From Vreelandella nigrificans (lineage in GTDB: Bacteria; Pseudomonadota; Gammaproteobacteria; Pseudomonadales; Halomonadaceae): DNA of 64,000 nucleotides. Shown here piece by piece: positions 17,139-26,780 of the stretch. The stretch is from the NCBI RefSeq assembly GCF_002374315.1, contig NZ_NWUX01000001.1, positions 186,001 through 250,000 on the forward strand. Reading direction: 5' to 3'. The position numbers and the translations under genes were made by a program. The notes under the pieces are model-generated. The model worked only from the letters and a program-made list of their open reading frames with translations, was not told the origin of the DNA and ran no database searches. Position 1 is the stretch's first letter. Every line of letters starts with the position of its first letter.

Positions 17139-19205
17139 CTATTCGCTGGGGGCAAAGTCGAGCAGCACATCACCCTGGCTGACGGTATCGCCTGCCTGGA
17201 AATGGAAGGCATCGACGCTGCCATCGGCTGGCGCAGTCATGGTGTGTTCCATCTTCATGGCTTCCATGACCATTAGCGGCATACCTTTCTCAACGGCTGC
17301 CCCTGACGCTACAAGAAGGGCGACAACCGTGCCGTTCATGGGGGCTGTCAGGGTGGATTCTGTCTCATGGTGACCATGGTCGATGGCATCAATTCGTCGC
17401 CAGAACAGGCGGGTTTCACCACTTGGTTCAGCCATTACCACAATATGTCCGTCCCGGCGGGCCTGCAGGCGGCGTCGGTGGCCATTTAGCGTCACTGCAA
17501 CGGCATCGCCAGTGAGTGGCTGTAGGCTGGCGGTTAGCGTTTTATCACCGATAGTGAGGTTCCATAGCGACTCGCCACTTTCACGTTTGCCTTCAACAAT
17601 GACCACTGCCTCATCGTTATCGGATGCTTGGGCAGGCCCTTGAGAAAATCCAGGGTCGCTCAATGCTATACGGATAGTATGGGGTGCATTCAAGCGGAAG
17701 CCATCGTGACGATCCCAGGGTGAATCGCTTTCGCACTCTTGGGCTAGCTGGTTTAGTCCAATCAACGCAGCGCTGGCGTATGCTTCGGTGGAGTAGCTGC
17801 GCGGTGCAAACAGTGCGGCTTCGTTGCGTTCGATAAAGCGCGTGTCCAGCTCAACGTTTTTGAAGCCAGGGTGGTTGGCAAGGCGCTGGAGGAACGCTCG
17901 GTTAGTTACCACGCCCTGTACATCCAGCGCAGCCAAGGCTCGGTTGAGCGTGGCTAGCGCGGCATCACGGTCAGCACCGTGCACAATCAGTTTGGCAAGC
18001 ATGGGGTCGTAGTGCATCGAGACCACATCGCCACTCTCCACGCCGCTATCTAAGCGAACCTGGTCGGCACTTAATCCTGCGCCTTCTAAATCCAGTGCGA
18101 AGCGAGTGAGTAGACCGGTAGCAGGCAGAAAGTCCTGATCCGGGTCTTCGGCATAAATACGCGCCTCGAAGCTGTGTCCGGTAATGGTCAGCTCATCTTG
18201 AGTGCAAGGGAGCTTTTCGCCCATGGCAACACGTAGCTGCCACTCGACCAAATCCTGACCGGTGATCATCTCCGTCACCGGGTGCTCAACCTGTAGACGG
18301 GTATTCATTTCCATAAAGTAGAATGAGCCATCGGCGTCTAGTAGAAACTCGACGGTACCAGCACCTACATAACCGATTTCCTGAGCGGCACGCACGGCGG
18401 CATCACCCATGGCGCTACGCAGCTCCGCCGTCATGCCCGGTGCGGGGGCTTCTTCGATTACCTTTTGGTGGCGTCGCTGCACACTACAGTCGCGTTCGAA
18501 CAGGTAAACGCCGTTACCGTGACGGTCGCAGAATACCTGGACTTCCACATGTCGGGGTTGTACCAGGTACTTCTCGATCAGCATTCGGTCATCACCGAAA
18601 GCGGCCTTGGACTCGCGTCGGCAACCGTCTAGGGCTGCCTTGAACCCTTCACCACTTTCCACCACGCGCATGCCTTTACCACCGCCGCCTGCACTGGCTT
18701 TGAGCATCACTGGGTAGCCGATCTTGTCAGACTCGGCACGCAACAGAGCGTCGTCTTGGTCATCGCCATGGTAGCCAGGCACGAGTGGAACACCTGCGTT
18801 GGCCATACGCGCTTTCGCTGCGGATTTATCGCCCATAGCAGCAATCGCAGAGGCGGGCGGGCCGACAAACGTAATACCTGCTTGCTCAAGGGCTTTTACG
18901 AAGCCACCATTTTCTGAGAGAAATCCATAACCAGGGTGAATAGCCCCGGTGCCAGTGCGTTTGGCGGCATCAATTACTGCTTCAATATTAAGGTAACTTT
19001 CGCGGGCGGCGGCGGGGCCTAAACGTACTGCTTCATCGGCTTCACGCACGTGGCGGGCAGAGGCATCGGCATCCGAATAGATAGCGACGGTTTTCAGTCC
19101 CATACGGCGGGCGGTGCGCATTACACGGCAAGCAATTTCGCCTCGGTTGGCCACTAGCAGCGTGTCGAATTTATGTATTTCAGGCCTGTTTTCGTCAAGC
19201 GTCAT
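17139..19205 (-). CDS. liuD: Methylcrotonyl-CoA carboxylase alpha (biotin-carrying) subunit
   Basis: The protein is 688 aa. A biotin carboxylase half (about 10-455) has ATP-grasp motifs KASAGGGGKGMRVVE, QRRHQKVIEEAPAP and FMEMNTRLQVEHPVTE. A linker follows, then a biotinyl domain with EAMKMEH, in which Lys651 is the biotin site. It carboxylates biotin for transfer by LiuB to 3-methylcrotonyl-CoA. Acetyl- and propionyl-CoA carboxylase alpha subunits are similar, but the liu context fixes the assignment. Its start overlaps the liuC stop by 4 bases. Confidence 0.93.
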   Translation of the reverse strand: MTLDENRPEIHKFDTLLVANRGEIACRVMRTARRMGLKTVAIYSDADASARHVREADEAVRLGPAAARESYLNIEAVIDAAKRTGTGAIHPGYGFLSENGGFVKALEQAGITFVGPPASAIAAMGDKSAAKARMANAGVPLVPGYHGDDQDDALLRAESDKIGYPVMLKASAGGGGKGMRVVESGEGFKAALDGCRRESKAAFGDDRMLIEKYLVQPRHVEVQVFCDRHGNGVYLFERDCSVQRRHQKVIEEAPAPGMTAELRSAMGDAAVRAAQEIGYVGAGTVEFLLDADGSFYFMEMNTRLQVEHPVTEMITGQDLVEWQLRVAMGEKLPCTQDELTITGHSFEARIYAEDPDQDFLPATGLLTRFALDLEGAGLSADQVRLDSGVESGDVVSMHYDPMLAKLIVHGADRDAALATLNRALAALDVQGVVTNRAFLQRLANHPGFKNVELDTRFIERNEAALFAPRSYSTEAYASAALIGLNQLAQECESDSPWDRHDGFRLNAPHTIRIALSDPGFSQGPAQASDNDEAVVIVEGKRESGESLWNLTIGDKTLTASLQPLTGDAVAVTLNGHRRRLQARRDGHIVVMAEPSGETRLFWRRIDAIDHGHHETESTLTAPMNGTVVALLVASGAAVEKGMPLMVMEAMKMEHTMTAPADGSVDAFHFQAGDTVSQGDVLLDFAPSE

Positions 19206-20035
19206 GAGCGTGGCTCCGCGGCGTTGTTATGTTCTTGAGAATTTGAAGGTTGCGTCCAGACAGGGCGGCGCTTTTCAAAAAAGCTGGATAATCCTTCTTG
19301 GCCCTCTGGGCTAACCCGCAGCTCGGCAATTACCTGGCAGGTATGCTCTCGAGTGGCATCGCTGTCTGGTGCTTGGGCCACACGTGCTAAAAGCGCCTTG
19401 GTTGCTCGTTGGGCCTGGGGAGAACCAGCGAGCAGGGTATCCAGCATGGCATCTATCGCGTTATCAAGGGCCTCGTGATCTACCACTTGATGGGCTAAAC
19501 CGAGTGCCAGCGCGGTTTGGGCATCGATCACTTCTGCCGTTAGTGCATAGCGGCGCATCTGGCGTTCGCCAAGTGCACGCTGAACGTAAGGGCTGATCAC
19601 TGCGGGCGACAGGCCGACTTTGACTTCCGAGAGGCAGAACTTGGCTTTATCCGATGCCACCACCAAGTCGCAGCAGGCAGCCAGGCCCACCGCACCGCCA
19701 AAGGCAGCGCCTTGAACACGGCAAACCGTGGGGCAGGGTAGGGAGTCAAGCCCATACATCAGCGCAGCTAGCTTGCGGGAGTCGGCAAGGTTGTCTTCCA
19801 GGTCATAATCGACCATGCGCTTCATCCAGTTCAGGTCAGCTCCTGCGGAGAAGCTTTTGCCTTCCGAGCCCAGTACTACCACCCGCACATCACCGGACTT
19901 GGCCAGTTGATGCAGCCTATCTAGATGGCTATTTAGCTCGGCGATCAGACTGTCATCAAAGGCGTTATGCACCTCTGGGCGGTTAAGCGTTAAGCGGGCG
20001 ATTCCGTCTTCAATCAATAACGTTGAGTAAGCCAT
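19202..20035 (-). CDS. liuC: Methylglutaconyl-CoA hydratase
   Basis: The protein is 277 aa of the enoyl-CoA hydratase/crotonase superfamily, hydrating 3-methylglutaconyl-CoA to HMG-CoA. The oxyanion-hole segments are KSFSAGADLNWMKRM (about 65-78) and VQGAAFGGAVGLAACCDLV (about 103-121), and SEVKVGLSPAVISPYV follows. ADLNWM is characteristic of the LiuC/AUH group. It sits between liuB (12 bases upstream) and liuD (4-base overlap). The C-terminal ~20 residues (SNSQEHNNAAEPRS) look like an unstructured extension. Confidence 0.92.
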   Translation of the reverse strand: MAYSTLLIEDGIARLTLNRPEVHNAFDDSLIAELNSHLDRLHQLAKSGDVRVVVLGSEGKSFSAGADLNWMKRMVDYDLEDNLADSRKLAALMYGLDSLPCPTVCRVQGAAFGGAVGLAACCDLVVASDKAKFCLSEVKVGLSPAVISPYVQRALGERQMRRYALTAEVIDAQTALALGLAHQVVDHEALDNAIDAMLDTLLAGSPQAQRATKALLARVAQAPDSDATREHTCQVIAELRVSPEGQEGLSSFFEKRRPVWTQPSNSQEHNNAAEPRS

Positions 20036-20047
20036 CGTCTTCGCCCC

Positions 20048-21655
20048 TTACATCCGGAACACGCCGAAGCGTGTCTCTTCAACTTCCGCGTTCATGGCAG
20101 CTGCAAGGGAAAGCCCAAGTACATCACGGGTTTGCAGCGGATCGATAACACCGTCGTCCCACAAGCGGGCGCTGGCGTAGTAGGGATGGCCTTGATGCTC
20201 GTACTGGTCGCGGGTGGGTTGTTTGAAAGCTTCTTCTTCCTCCTTGCCCCATTCGCGGCCTTCGCGTTCGTGTTGCTCGCGCTTTACCTGTGAAAGTACG
20301 CCCGCTGCCTGCTCGCCGCCCATCACCGAAATACGTGCGTTAGGCCACATAAACAGCAGGTTAGGGTCATAGGCGCGACCACACATACCATAGTTGCCCG
20401 CACCGAAGCTGCCGCCAATTAACACGGTGTATTTGGGGACTTTGGCGCAGGCCACCGCAGTAACAAGTTTGGCACCATGCTTGGCGATCCCTTCGTGCTC
20501 GTACTTGGAGCCGACCATAAAGCCGGTAATATTCTGTAGGAAGACCAGCGGAATCTTGCGCTGGGCACATAGCTCGATAAAGTGCGCGCCTTTTACGGCA
20601 CTTTCAGAGAACAGCACGCCGTTGTTGGCCACAATCCCTACGGGGTGGCCGTGGATATGGGCAAAGCCAGTGACCAAAGTATCGCCGTAGTAGCGTTTGA
20701 ATTCGTCAAAGTCTGAGCTATCAACAATTCGACCAATGACTTCACGCACGTCGTAAGGTTTTTTCAGGTCGGTGCCGACAATGCCATACAGCTCAGTAGG
20801 ATCAAGCTTAGGTGGTTTGGGCGCTTGCATGGCCAATTTGCCACGCTTTTGCCAGTTCAGTCGTGACACACAGGCACGGGCCAACTGTAGTGCGTGGGCA
20901 TCATTTTCAGCGTAGTGGTCGGCCACACCACTTATTTTAGCGTGAACATCGGCACCGCCTAGATCTTCCGCACTGATGCTTTCACCGGTAGCTGCTTTTA
21001 CCAGTGGCGGTCCGCCTAAGAAAATTGTGCCTTGCTCTTTTACGATGATCGATTCGTCCGCCATGGCGGGCACATAAGCGCCACCAGCGGTACAGGAGCC
21101 CATGACGACGGCAATTTGCGGAATACCTTCGGCGGACATAGTGGCTTGGTTGTAGAAAATGCGACCGAAGTGGTCGCGGTCAGGAAACACTTCATCTTGG
21201 CGGGGCAAGAAGGCACCGCCAGAGTCCACGAGATAAATACACGGCAGGCGATGTTTACGAGCAATTTCCTGGGCGCGCAGGTGTTTTTTAACCGTTAGCG
21301 GAAAATAAGTGCCGCCTTTTACCGTGGCATCGTTGGCGACAATCACGCATTCAACGCCCGATACCCGGCCAATACCCGTCACCACACCTGCAGCAGGTAC
21401 GTCGCTGTCGTAAACGTGGTGGGCTGCCAGCGCGGAAAACTCTAAAAATGGCGAGCCTTCATCGATCAAGTGGTCAATTCGGTCGCGGACAAAAAGTTTG
21501 CCACGGCTTTCATGGCGTTCTCGGGCTTTAGCGCCGCCACCCTGGGCGACGGCCGCAGTGAGTTGGCGTAGTTTAGTAACCTCCCCAAGCATTGACGATT
21601 CATTCGCCTGGAAGACATCACTGCGTGGATTGATCTGAGTGGAAATAGTGCTCAT
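20048..21655 (-). CDS. liuB: Methylcrotonyl-CoA carboxylase beta (carboxyltransferase) subunit
   Basis: The protein is 535 aa, a carboxyltransferase that moves the carboxyl group from biotin on LiuD to 3-methylcrotonyl-CoA. Family landmarks include [44 protein letters not shown] split over about residues 143-167, the CoA-binding [12 protein letters not shown] (about 375) and [18 protein letters not shown] (about 408-425). The length matches bacterial MCC beta subunits. It lies 22 bases after the liuA stop and 12 bases before liuC. Confidence 0.94.
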   Translation of the reverse strand: MSTISTQINPRSDVFQANESSMLGEVTKLRQLTAAVAQGGGAKARERHESRGKLFVRDRIDHLIDEGSPFLEFSALAAHHVYDSDVPAAGVVTGIGRVSGVECVIVANDATVKGGTYFPLTVKKHLRAQEIARKHRLPCIYLVDSGGAFLPRQDEVFPDRDHFGRIFYNQATMSAEGIPQIAVVMGSCTAGGAYVPAMADESIIVKEQGTIFLGGPPLVKAATGESISAEDLGGADVHAKISGVADHYAENDAHALQLARACVSRLNWQKRGKLAMQAPKPPKLDPTELYGIVGTDLKKPYDVREVIGRIVDSSDFDEFKRYYGDTLVTGFAHIHGHPVGIVANNGVLFSESAVKGAHFIELCAQRKIPLVFLQNITGFMVGSKYEHEGIAKHGAKLVTAVACAKVPKYTVLIGGSFGAGNYGMCGRAYDPNLLFMWPNARISVMGGEQAAGVLSQVKREQHEREGREWGKEEEEAFKQPTRDQYEHQGHPYYASARLWDDGVIDPLQTRDVLGLSLAAAMNAEVEETRFGVFRM

Positions 21656-21677
21656 AGCGCGCCCCTACGGAATTTCA

Positions 21678-22847
21678 TTAAAGAGTTTCGTTGAAGAGTT
21701 CGCGACCAATTAGCATACGGCGAATTTCGCTGGTACCCGCGCCAATTTCATAGAGCTTCGCATCGCGTAGTAGGCGACCGGTGGGGTACTCATTGATATA
21801 GCCATTGCCGCCCAGTAACTGAATGGAATCCAGTGCCACTTGAGTGGCTTTTTCGGCACAGTAGAGGATCACGCCAGCAGCGTCTTTGCGGGACGTTTGG
21901 CCACGGTCGCAGGCGCCGGCAACGGCGTATAAATAGGCGCGGCAAGCGTTCAGAGTGGTGTACATATCGGCTACTTTGCCCTGCACCAGCTGGAACTCGC
22001 CAATCGATTGATTGAACTGCTTACGTTCGTGGATATAGGGCATCACCACATCCATGGCAGCCTGCATAATGCCAATCGGGCCTGCGGCGAGCACGGTGCG
22101 CTCGTAGTCCAGCCCGCTCATCAGTACGCGTACACCTTTGCCTACGTCTCCCAACACGTTTTCGGCAGGTACTTTGCAGTCTTGGAATACCAGCTCGCAG
22201 GTGTTGGAGCCACGCATGCCCAGCTTGTCGAGTTTCTGGGCGGTAGAAAAGCCTGGCATGCCTTTCTCGATAATGAAGGCGGTGATGCCTTTAGAGCCCG
22301 CATCGGGGTCAGTTTTAGCGTAAACCACCAGCACGTCAGCATCAGGGCCGTTGGTGATCCACATTTTGTTGCCGTTAAGAATGTAGTGATCGCCGTCCTG
22401 TTTGGCGCGTAACTGCATAGAGACGACATCGGAACCCGCGCCAGGCTCGGACATCGCAAGCGCGCCCACATGGTCGCCGCTAATCAATTTGGGCAGGTAT
22501 TTGGCTTTCTGTTCGGCGGACGCATTAATCTTGAGCTGGTTAACGCACAGGTTAGAGTGGGCGCCGTAGGAGAGTGCTACCGAAGCACTGGCCCGAGAGA
22601 TCTCCTCCATAGCGATACAGTGGGCGAGGTAGCCCATCCCGCTGCCACCATCCTCTTCAGATACCGTAATACCCAACAGGCCCATATCGCCAAACTTCTT
22701 CCATAGATCGTTCGGAAATTCGTTGTTGCGGTCAATTTCGGCGGCGCGGGGGGCAATCTCGCTAGCGGCAAAGGCATTGACCTGTTCGCGCAGCATGTTC
22801 AGTTCGTCGTCCAGGCCAAAGTTAAGTTCTGAATAGTGTGAAAACAT
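21678..22847 (-). CDS. liuA: Isovaleryl-CoA dehydrogenase
   Basis: The protein is 389 aa, an FAD acyl-CoA dehydrogenase oxidising isovaleryl-CoA to 3-methylcrotonyl-CoA. The FAD/substrate segment is [20 protein letters not shown], then [19 protein letters not shown]. The catalytic base is in [14 protein letters not shown], the position specific to isovaleryl-CoA dehydrogenases, and [32 protein letters not shown] (split here only for description) forms the C-terminal FAD contact. I use the ATG at 22847 ([11 protein letters not shown]) with AAGG 9 bases upstream, not the TTG at 22853. It is the first structural gene of liuABCDE. A short imperfect tandem repeat separates it from liuR. Confidence 0.94.
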   Translation of the reverse strand: MFSHYSELNFGLDDELNMLREQVNAFAASEIAPRAAEIDRNNEFPNDLWKKFGDMGLLGITVSEEDGGSGMGYLAHCIAMEEISRASASVALSYGAHSNLCVNQLKINASAEQKAKYLPKLISGDHVGALAMSEPGAGSDVVSMQLRAKQDGDHYILNGNKMWITNGPDADVLVVYAKTDPDAGSKGITAFIIEKGMPGFSTAQKLDKLGMRGSNTCELVFQDCKVPAENVLGDVGKGVRVLMSGLDYERTVLAAGPIGIMQAAMDVVMPYIHERKQFNQSIGEFQLVQGKVADMYTTLNACRAYLYAVAGACDRGQTSRKDAAGVILYCAEKATQVALDSIQLLGGNGYINEYPTGRLLRDAKLYEIGAGTSEIRRMLIGRELFNETL

Positions 22848-22860
22848 GGTCAATTACCTT

Positions 22861-22917
22861 GTCATTGTTAAAGGGACTAGTCGTCGTTAAAGAGACTGGC
22901 CGTTATTCAAAGAGGGC
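22861..22917. repeat. Imperfect tandem repeat, about 19 bp x 3
   Basis: Three related 19-base units (22861-22879, 22880-22898, 22899-22917) share the core GTCGTCGTTAAAGAGACT with several substitutions. The array lies between liuR and liuA and runs into the liuR stop region. Confidence 0.6.
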
Positions 22918-23320
22918 TTTTCGTTGTTAACGGAGGTTTTTCGTTAAGTTCTTCAAGGGCTTGGCGGCAGCGAATCTCAGCACTCTCAAGCTCTAGCTGC
23001 ACAATAGCGATATCTTTCATTTGCTGTTCTAAGGCGGCTTTGCGTTCGCTGATCTTGCTTAGCATTAGGTGCAGCTGCTTTTCACTGCCACTACGGGTCT
23101 CATCCCACAGTTCAAACAGTTCACGTATCTCTGCCAGAGAAAACCCCAACCGCTTACCGCGTAGTGTGAGCTTTAGTCGTACACGATCTTTACTGCTGTA
23201 AATACGTGTTTGGCCCCGACGAGAGGGGTGTAGTAGCTCCTGGTCTTCATAAAACCGAATGCTGCGAGTGGTTACGTCAAACTCACTGGCCAGTTCACTG
23301 ATCGAGTAGGTTTTGCTCAT
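22907..23320 (-). CDS. liuR: MerR-family regulator of branched-chain amino acid catabolism
   Basis: The protein is 137 aa. The N-terminal winged helix (SISELASEFDVTTRSIRFYED, then LLHPSRRGQTRIYSSKDR) is typical of MerR proteins. A coiled-coil dimerisation helix of about 60 residues follows, with no cysteine metal site. Position at the head of liuABCDE and the perfect palindrome upstream identify it as LiuR, which in other gammaproteobacteria represses leucine catabolic genes. I choose the ATG at 23320 (MSKTYSISEL) because it begins just before the HTH and is preceded by GACGAGAA; a frame extension to 23362 lacks support. It lies 60 bases ahead of liuA. Confidence 0.9.
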   Translation of the reverse strand: MSKTYSISELASEFDVTTRSIRFYEDQELLHPSRRGQTRIYSSKDRVRLKLTLRGKRLGFSLAEIRELFELWDETRSGSEKQLHLMLSKISERKAALEQQMKDIAIVQLELESAEIRCRQALEELNEKPPLTTKSPL

Positions 23321-23383
23321 GATCGTTATTCTCGTCGATAGGGGAATGTCCCTATGGAACACTGACCATGAGGCTAAAACAAG

Positions 23384-23399
23384 TTTACGTTAACGTAAA
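23384..23399. promoter_or_regulatory. LiuR box upstream of liuR-liuABCDE
   Basis: A perfect 16-base palindrome TTTACGTTAACGTAAA lies 64 bases before the liuR start. It contains two ACGT cores 2 bases apart, the pattern known for LiuR operators in gammaproteobacteria. Confidence 0.88.
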
Positions 23400-23550
23400 G
23401 ATGATATTGCTGTGGTTTGATATGCGTATTTTTATTGTAAGCTGTTGATAAATAATTATAAGAAATGATTTTAAAAGATTTTATGAAGGTTGCGTAGACC
23501 AAAGTTGTAATTGTAATACCCCTCAAGTGATTGCTAGTTTGCACCTACAC

Positions 23551-23566
23551 CTTACGTTCAGGTAAA
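23551..23566. promoter_or_regulatory. LiuR-box-like site upstream of the ABC transporter
   Basis: CTTACGTTCAGGTAAA matches the perfect liuR-side palindrome at 13 of 16 positions and keeps the spacing of the two cores (ACGT and AGGT). It lies 88 bases upstream of the livG-like start, so the transporter may share LiuR control. Confidence 0.6.
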
Positions 23567-23653
23567 GATGTGTCGCCGGCTAACGATTTTCCGCTCCAGA
23601 GTAAACTGGCTGGTGCAAAGTCAGCACAATAACAACAAGAGGCTTACCACTTC

Positions 23654-24442
23654 ATGCGTGCAGACGATGTAGTTAATGGGCCAGTGCTCGAAACGCGAGG
23701 GCTGACCAAAGAGTTCCGCGGCTTTACCGCCGTTGATAATGTGAATCTTCAGGTACAAGAGGGTCATATTCATGCGCTAATCGGGCCAAACGGCGCCGGT
23801 AAAACAACGGTGTTCAATCTACTTACCAAATTTCTACCCCCTACCCGCGGTGAAATCTTATATCGCGGCCAACCTATCACTAGTAAAAAATCTAATGAAA
23901 TCGCCCAGCTTGGGTTAGTGCGCTCTTTCCAAATTTCGGCGGTGTTTGCCCACATGACAGCGCTGGAAAATGTCCGCGTGGCGCTACAGCGTCAATTGGG
24001 GACATCCTTTCATTTTTGGAAGTCGGAGAAGTCGCTTGATCATCTCAATGATCGAGCAATGGAGTTGCTGAATGAGGTAGGCCTAAAAGAGTATGCCGAC
24101 ACCTTAACCGTAGAAATGCCCTATGGCCGCAAGCGCGCCCTGGAAGTGGCGACTACTTTGGCACTTGACCCCACCATGATGCTGCTGGATGAACCCACCC
24201 AGGGCATGGGCGCGGAAGATGTTGATCGCATCGTAGCGCTGATTAAACGCGTCTCAAAAGGGCGCACAGTATTAATGGTTGAGCATAACCTGAGTGTGGT
24301 GAGCCGCCTTTGCGACCGAATTACCGTGTTGGCGCGTGGAGCAGTGTTAGCGGAGGGCGATTACGAAAACGTTTCCCGCAACCCGCTGGTACGAGAAGCC
24401 TATATGGGTAGTGAAGCCGCTGAAGAGGAGGCTGCCGTATGA
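23654..24442 (+). CDS. livG: Branched-chain-type ABC transporter ATP-binding protein (LivG-like)
   Basis: The protein is 262 aa. Walker A is GPNGAGKTT (about residue 43), the Q-loop lies in VRSFQISAVF, the signature motif is the variant MPYGRKRALEVA, Walker B is MMLLDEP, and the H-loop is MVEHNLSVV. The insert after the Q-loop and the C-terminal VREAYMGSE are typical of LivG-type subunits. It is the first gene of livG-livF-SBP-livH-livM, a HAAT-family importer for branched-chain amino acids or related amides. The neighbouring catabolic operons make leucine, valine or isoleucine the likely cargo, by inference. The next gene overlaps by 4 bases. Confidence 0.88.
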   Translation: MRADDVVNGPVLETRGLTKEFRGFTAVDNVNLQVQEGHIHALIGPNGAGKTTVFNLLTKFLPPTRGEILYRGQPITSKKSNEIAQLGLVRSFQISAVFAHMTALENVRVALQRQLGTSFHFWKSEKSLDHLNDRAMELLNEVGLKEYADTLTVEMPYGRKRALEVATTLALDPTMMLLDEPTQGMGAEDVDRIVALIKRVSKGRTVLMVEHNLSVVSRLCDRITVLARGAVLAEGDYENVSRNPLVREAYMGSEAAEEEAAV

Positions 24443-25188
24443 ATACCGCTGAAGCCTATGAGGCGAATGAAGCAACCGATACCCACTCTTTAGAAATGCT
24501 GCGTGTTCAGGATCTGCATGCCTTCTACGGTGAATCGCATATTCTGCATGGCGTTAACTTCAATGTTAAGCGGGGGGAGTTGGTCACTCTGTTAGGCCGC
24601 AACGGTGCTGGGCGCAGTACCACGCTAAAGTCGATTATGAATATGGTGGGGCGGCGTACGGGCTCAATCGTGATTAACGGTAACGAAACCCTACACATGA
24701 AGCCGCACCATATCCCTCGCTTGGGTATCGGTTATTGCCCAGAAGAGCGCGGTATTTTTGCCAGCCTCGATGTTCACGAAAACCTGCTGTTACCGCCAAC
24801 GGTTCGCTCTGGGGGGATGAGCCTGGACGAGATTTACGGGATGTTCCCTAATCTTTACGAGCGTCGTAAAAGTCAGGGCACGCGCCTTTCCGGCGGTGAG
24901 CAGCAGATGTTGGCCATGGCGCGTATTTTGCGCACCGGTGCCAGGCTGTTACTGCTTGATGAGATTACCGAAGGGCTAGCGCCGGTTATTGTGCAGAAAT
25001 TAGCCGAGGTGCTGGTTCAGCTAAAAGAGCGCGGCATGACCATTGTGCTGGTAGAGCAGAACTTCCGTTTTGCAGCCCCTTTGGCCGACCGCCACTTTGT
25101 CATGGACCATGGTCAGATAGTAGAAGAGATCAGCGCAGCACAGCTGCCTTCACGCCGCGAACACCTTAATACCATGCTGGGGGTATAG
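24439..25188 (+). CDS. livF: Branched-chain-type ABC transporter ATP-binding protein (LivF-like)
   Basis: The protein is 249 aa. The Walker A motif reads GRNGAGRST, so arginine 59 stands where the invariant P-loop lysine is expected. The rest of the ATPase looks intact: Q-loop region GIGYCPEERGIFASLDVHENL, signature LSGGEQQMLAMAR, Walker B LLLLDEITEGLAP and switch His/Gln region LVEQNFRFA. An N-terminal extension of about 20 residues is rich in Glu, Ala and Thr. It overlaps livG by 4 bases and pairs with it as the second nucleotide-binding subunit. The K-to-R change may mean an asymmetric ATPase pair or a subfamily trait. Confidence 0.86.
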   Translation: MNTAEAYEANEATDTHSLEMLRVQDLHAFYGESHILHGVNFNVKRGELVTLLGRNGAGRSTTLKSIMNMVGRRTGSIVINGNETLHMKPHHIPRLGIGYCPEERGIFASLDVHENLLLPPTVRSGGMSLDEIYGMFPNLYERRKSQGTRLSGGEQQMLAMARILRTGARLLLLDEITEGLAPVIVQKLAEVLVQLKERGMTIVLVEQNFRFAAPLADRHFVMDHGQIVEEISAAQLPSRREHLNTMLGV

Positions 25189-25264
25189 CGCCGACCTCAA
25201 CTGAAAATAACAGACACAATCAACGCTGCTCCTTTGCTCCTAACCACGACACTTTAAAGTAATT

Positions 25265-25316
25265 CTTGAAAACAAGTCTTGAAAACAAGTTTTTAAAACA
25301 AGCTTTTAAAACAACG
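25265..25316. repeat. Tandem repeat, 13 bp x 4
   Basis: Two identical units CTTGAAAACAAGT (25265-25277, 25278-25290) are followed by two diverged units TTTTAAAACAAGC and TTTTAAAACAACG. The array lies in the 183-base gap between livF and the substrate-binding protein gene. Each of the first two units is itself palindromic (CTTG...CAAG). Confidence 0.85.
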
Positions 25317-25371
25317 CTGCACTAATACGTCGCATCACAAAAACAAAGGCCTTCAGGGCCAGGAGACGAAC

Positions 25372-26595
25372 ATGACCTTTATCAAAAAAACACTGGCTAC
25401 CAGTATCGCTGTTGCCGCTGCCTCTAGCATAGCTATCTCAACCGCTCAGGCTGAGATCAGTAATGGGGAAGTGCGGATTGGCTATTTAGCGGATATGTCA
25501 GGCACTTACCGTGATCTTGCTGGTCCGGGTGGCCAAAAAGCGCTAGAAATGGCAGTGGCAGATTTTGGCGGCAGCGTAAACGGTGCACCCATCGTCGTGT
25601 TTAGTGCCGATGACCGCAATAGTGCCGACGTAGGTGCTAACACCGTGCGCGAGTGGATTGATCAGCGCAACGTGGACATGGTGGCAGGGCTGGTAGCCTC
25701 CTCAGTTACCATTGCGGTGACCAGGGTGCTTGAGGAAAACAATGGGCTAGGTATCGTTTCCGGCTCTGCGGCGTCCAGTATTACCAATGAGCACTGTACC
25801 CCCAATCATATTCACTGGGTGTATGACACCTATCCGCTCGCCAATGGTACGGCGCAGGCTGTTGTGGAGCAGGGTGGAGATAGCTGGTTCCTCCTTACTG
25901 CCGATTACGCTTTCGGTCACGCTCTGGAAGGCGATGTACGGCGTGTAGTAGAAGAGAGCGGCGGTGAGGTAGTCGGTGGTGTTCGTCATCCATTCCCCAC
26001 CAGCGATTTCTCTTCTTATATTCTTCAGGCGCAAGGTTCTGGCGCCAAAATCGTGGGCCTAGCTAATGCTGGTGCCGATACTGTCAACGCCATCACCACA
26101 GCCAGCCAGTTTGGCCTTACTCAAAGTGGCCAGCAGTTAGCGGGCCTACTGATCTTCTTGAACGATGTTCATGCGTTAGGTTTGGATGCCACCCAAGGAC
26201 TGCTGCTAACCACCGGTTGGTACTGGGATATGGATGAAGAAGCCCGTGAGTGGTCCGAGCGCTACTACGCCGAAATGGGTCGTATGCCCACTATGGTTCA
26301 GGCCGGTGTTTACTCAAGCACCATGCACTATCTGAAAGCGGTGGAAGCGGCTGGCACCGATGACCCAGAAACAGTGCGTGCGCAAATGGCTGAGATGCCC
26401 GTTGAGGACTTCTTTGCCCGTAACGGCAGGATTCGTGAAGATGGTCGTATGATTCACGATATGTACCTTGCCCAGGTGAAAACACCTGAAGAGTCCACTG
26501 GTGAGTGGGATCTGTACGAAATCCTCAGCACTATCCCCGCCGAAGACGCCTACCGTCCGCTTTCTGACAGCCAATGCAAGCTGGTTCAAAACTAA
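25372..26595 (+). CDS. Branched-chain-type ABC transporter periplasmic substrate-binding protein
   Basis: The protein is 407 aa with a Sec signal peptide (KKTLATSIAVAAASSIAIS, cleavage near AQAEIS). The mature protein is a type I periplasmic binding fold (Peripla_BP_6): VRIGYLADMSGTYRDLAGPGG at the N-terminus, SADDRNSADVG, GLVASSVTIAVTRVLEENN, and LLTADYAFGHALEGDVR in the hinge region. This matches Leu/Ile/Val, amide and urea binders; the ligand cannot be fixed from sequence alone. RBS AGGAG lies 7 bases before the ATG. A gap of 183 bases before it, with tandem repeats, may hold its own promoter. Confidence 0.88.
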   Translation: MTFIKKTLATSIAVAAASSIAISTAQAEISNGEVRIGYLADMSGTYRDLAGPGGQKALEMAVADFGGSVNGAPIVVFSADDRNSADVGANTVREWIDQRNVDMVAGLVASSVTIAVTRVLEENNGLGIVSGSAASSITNEHCTPNHIHWVYDTYPLANGTAQAVVEQGGDSWFLLTADYAFGHALEGDVRRVVEESGGEVVGGVRHPFPTSDFSSYILQAQGSGAKIVGLANAGADTVNAITTASQFGLTQSGQQLAGLLIFLNDVHALGLDATQGLLLTTGWYWDMDEEAREWSERYYAEMGRMPTMVQAGVYSSTMHYLKAVEAAGTDDPETVRAQMAEMPVEDFFARNGRIREDGRMIHDMYLAQVKTPEESTGEWDLYEILSTIPAEDAYRPLSDSQCKLVQN

Positions 26596-26780
26596 CGCTG
26601 TTTCACAACGAGCGTTGGTTCAGAGCCAAAGCAGGCTGAAAAGCAAGTTAGAAAGCATCAGGCCTATGGCGACGCACAAGGTGTAGCAATGAACAGCAAC
26701 CTTGGAGCGTTATTACAAAAGCAATATCCAGGTGCGGCAGCAGGTGCTGCCGCACGCTTGGCGGCGAGGAGAGTCATACC

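Noticed and set aside
25265-25316. Repeats before the binding-protein gene considered as a terminator
   Set aside because: Individual units are palindromic (CTTG/CAAG), but no strong GC stem or T-run is formed.
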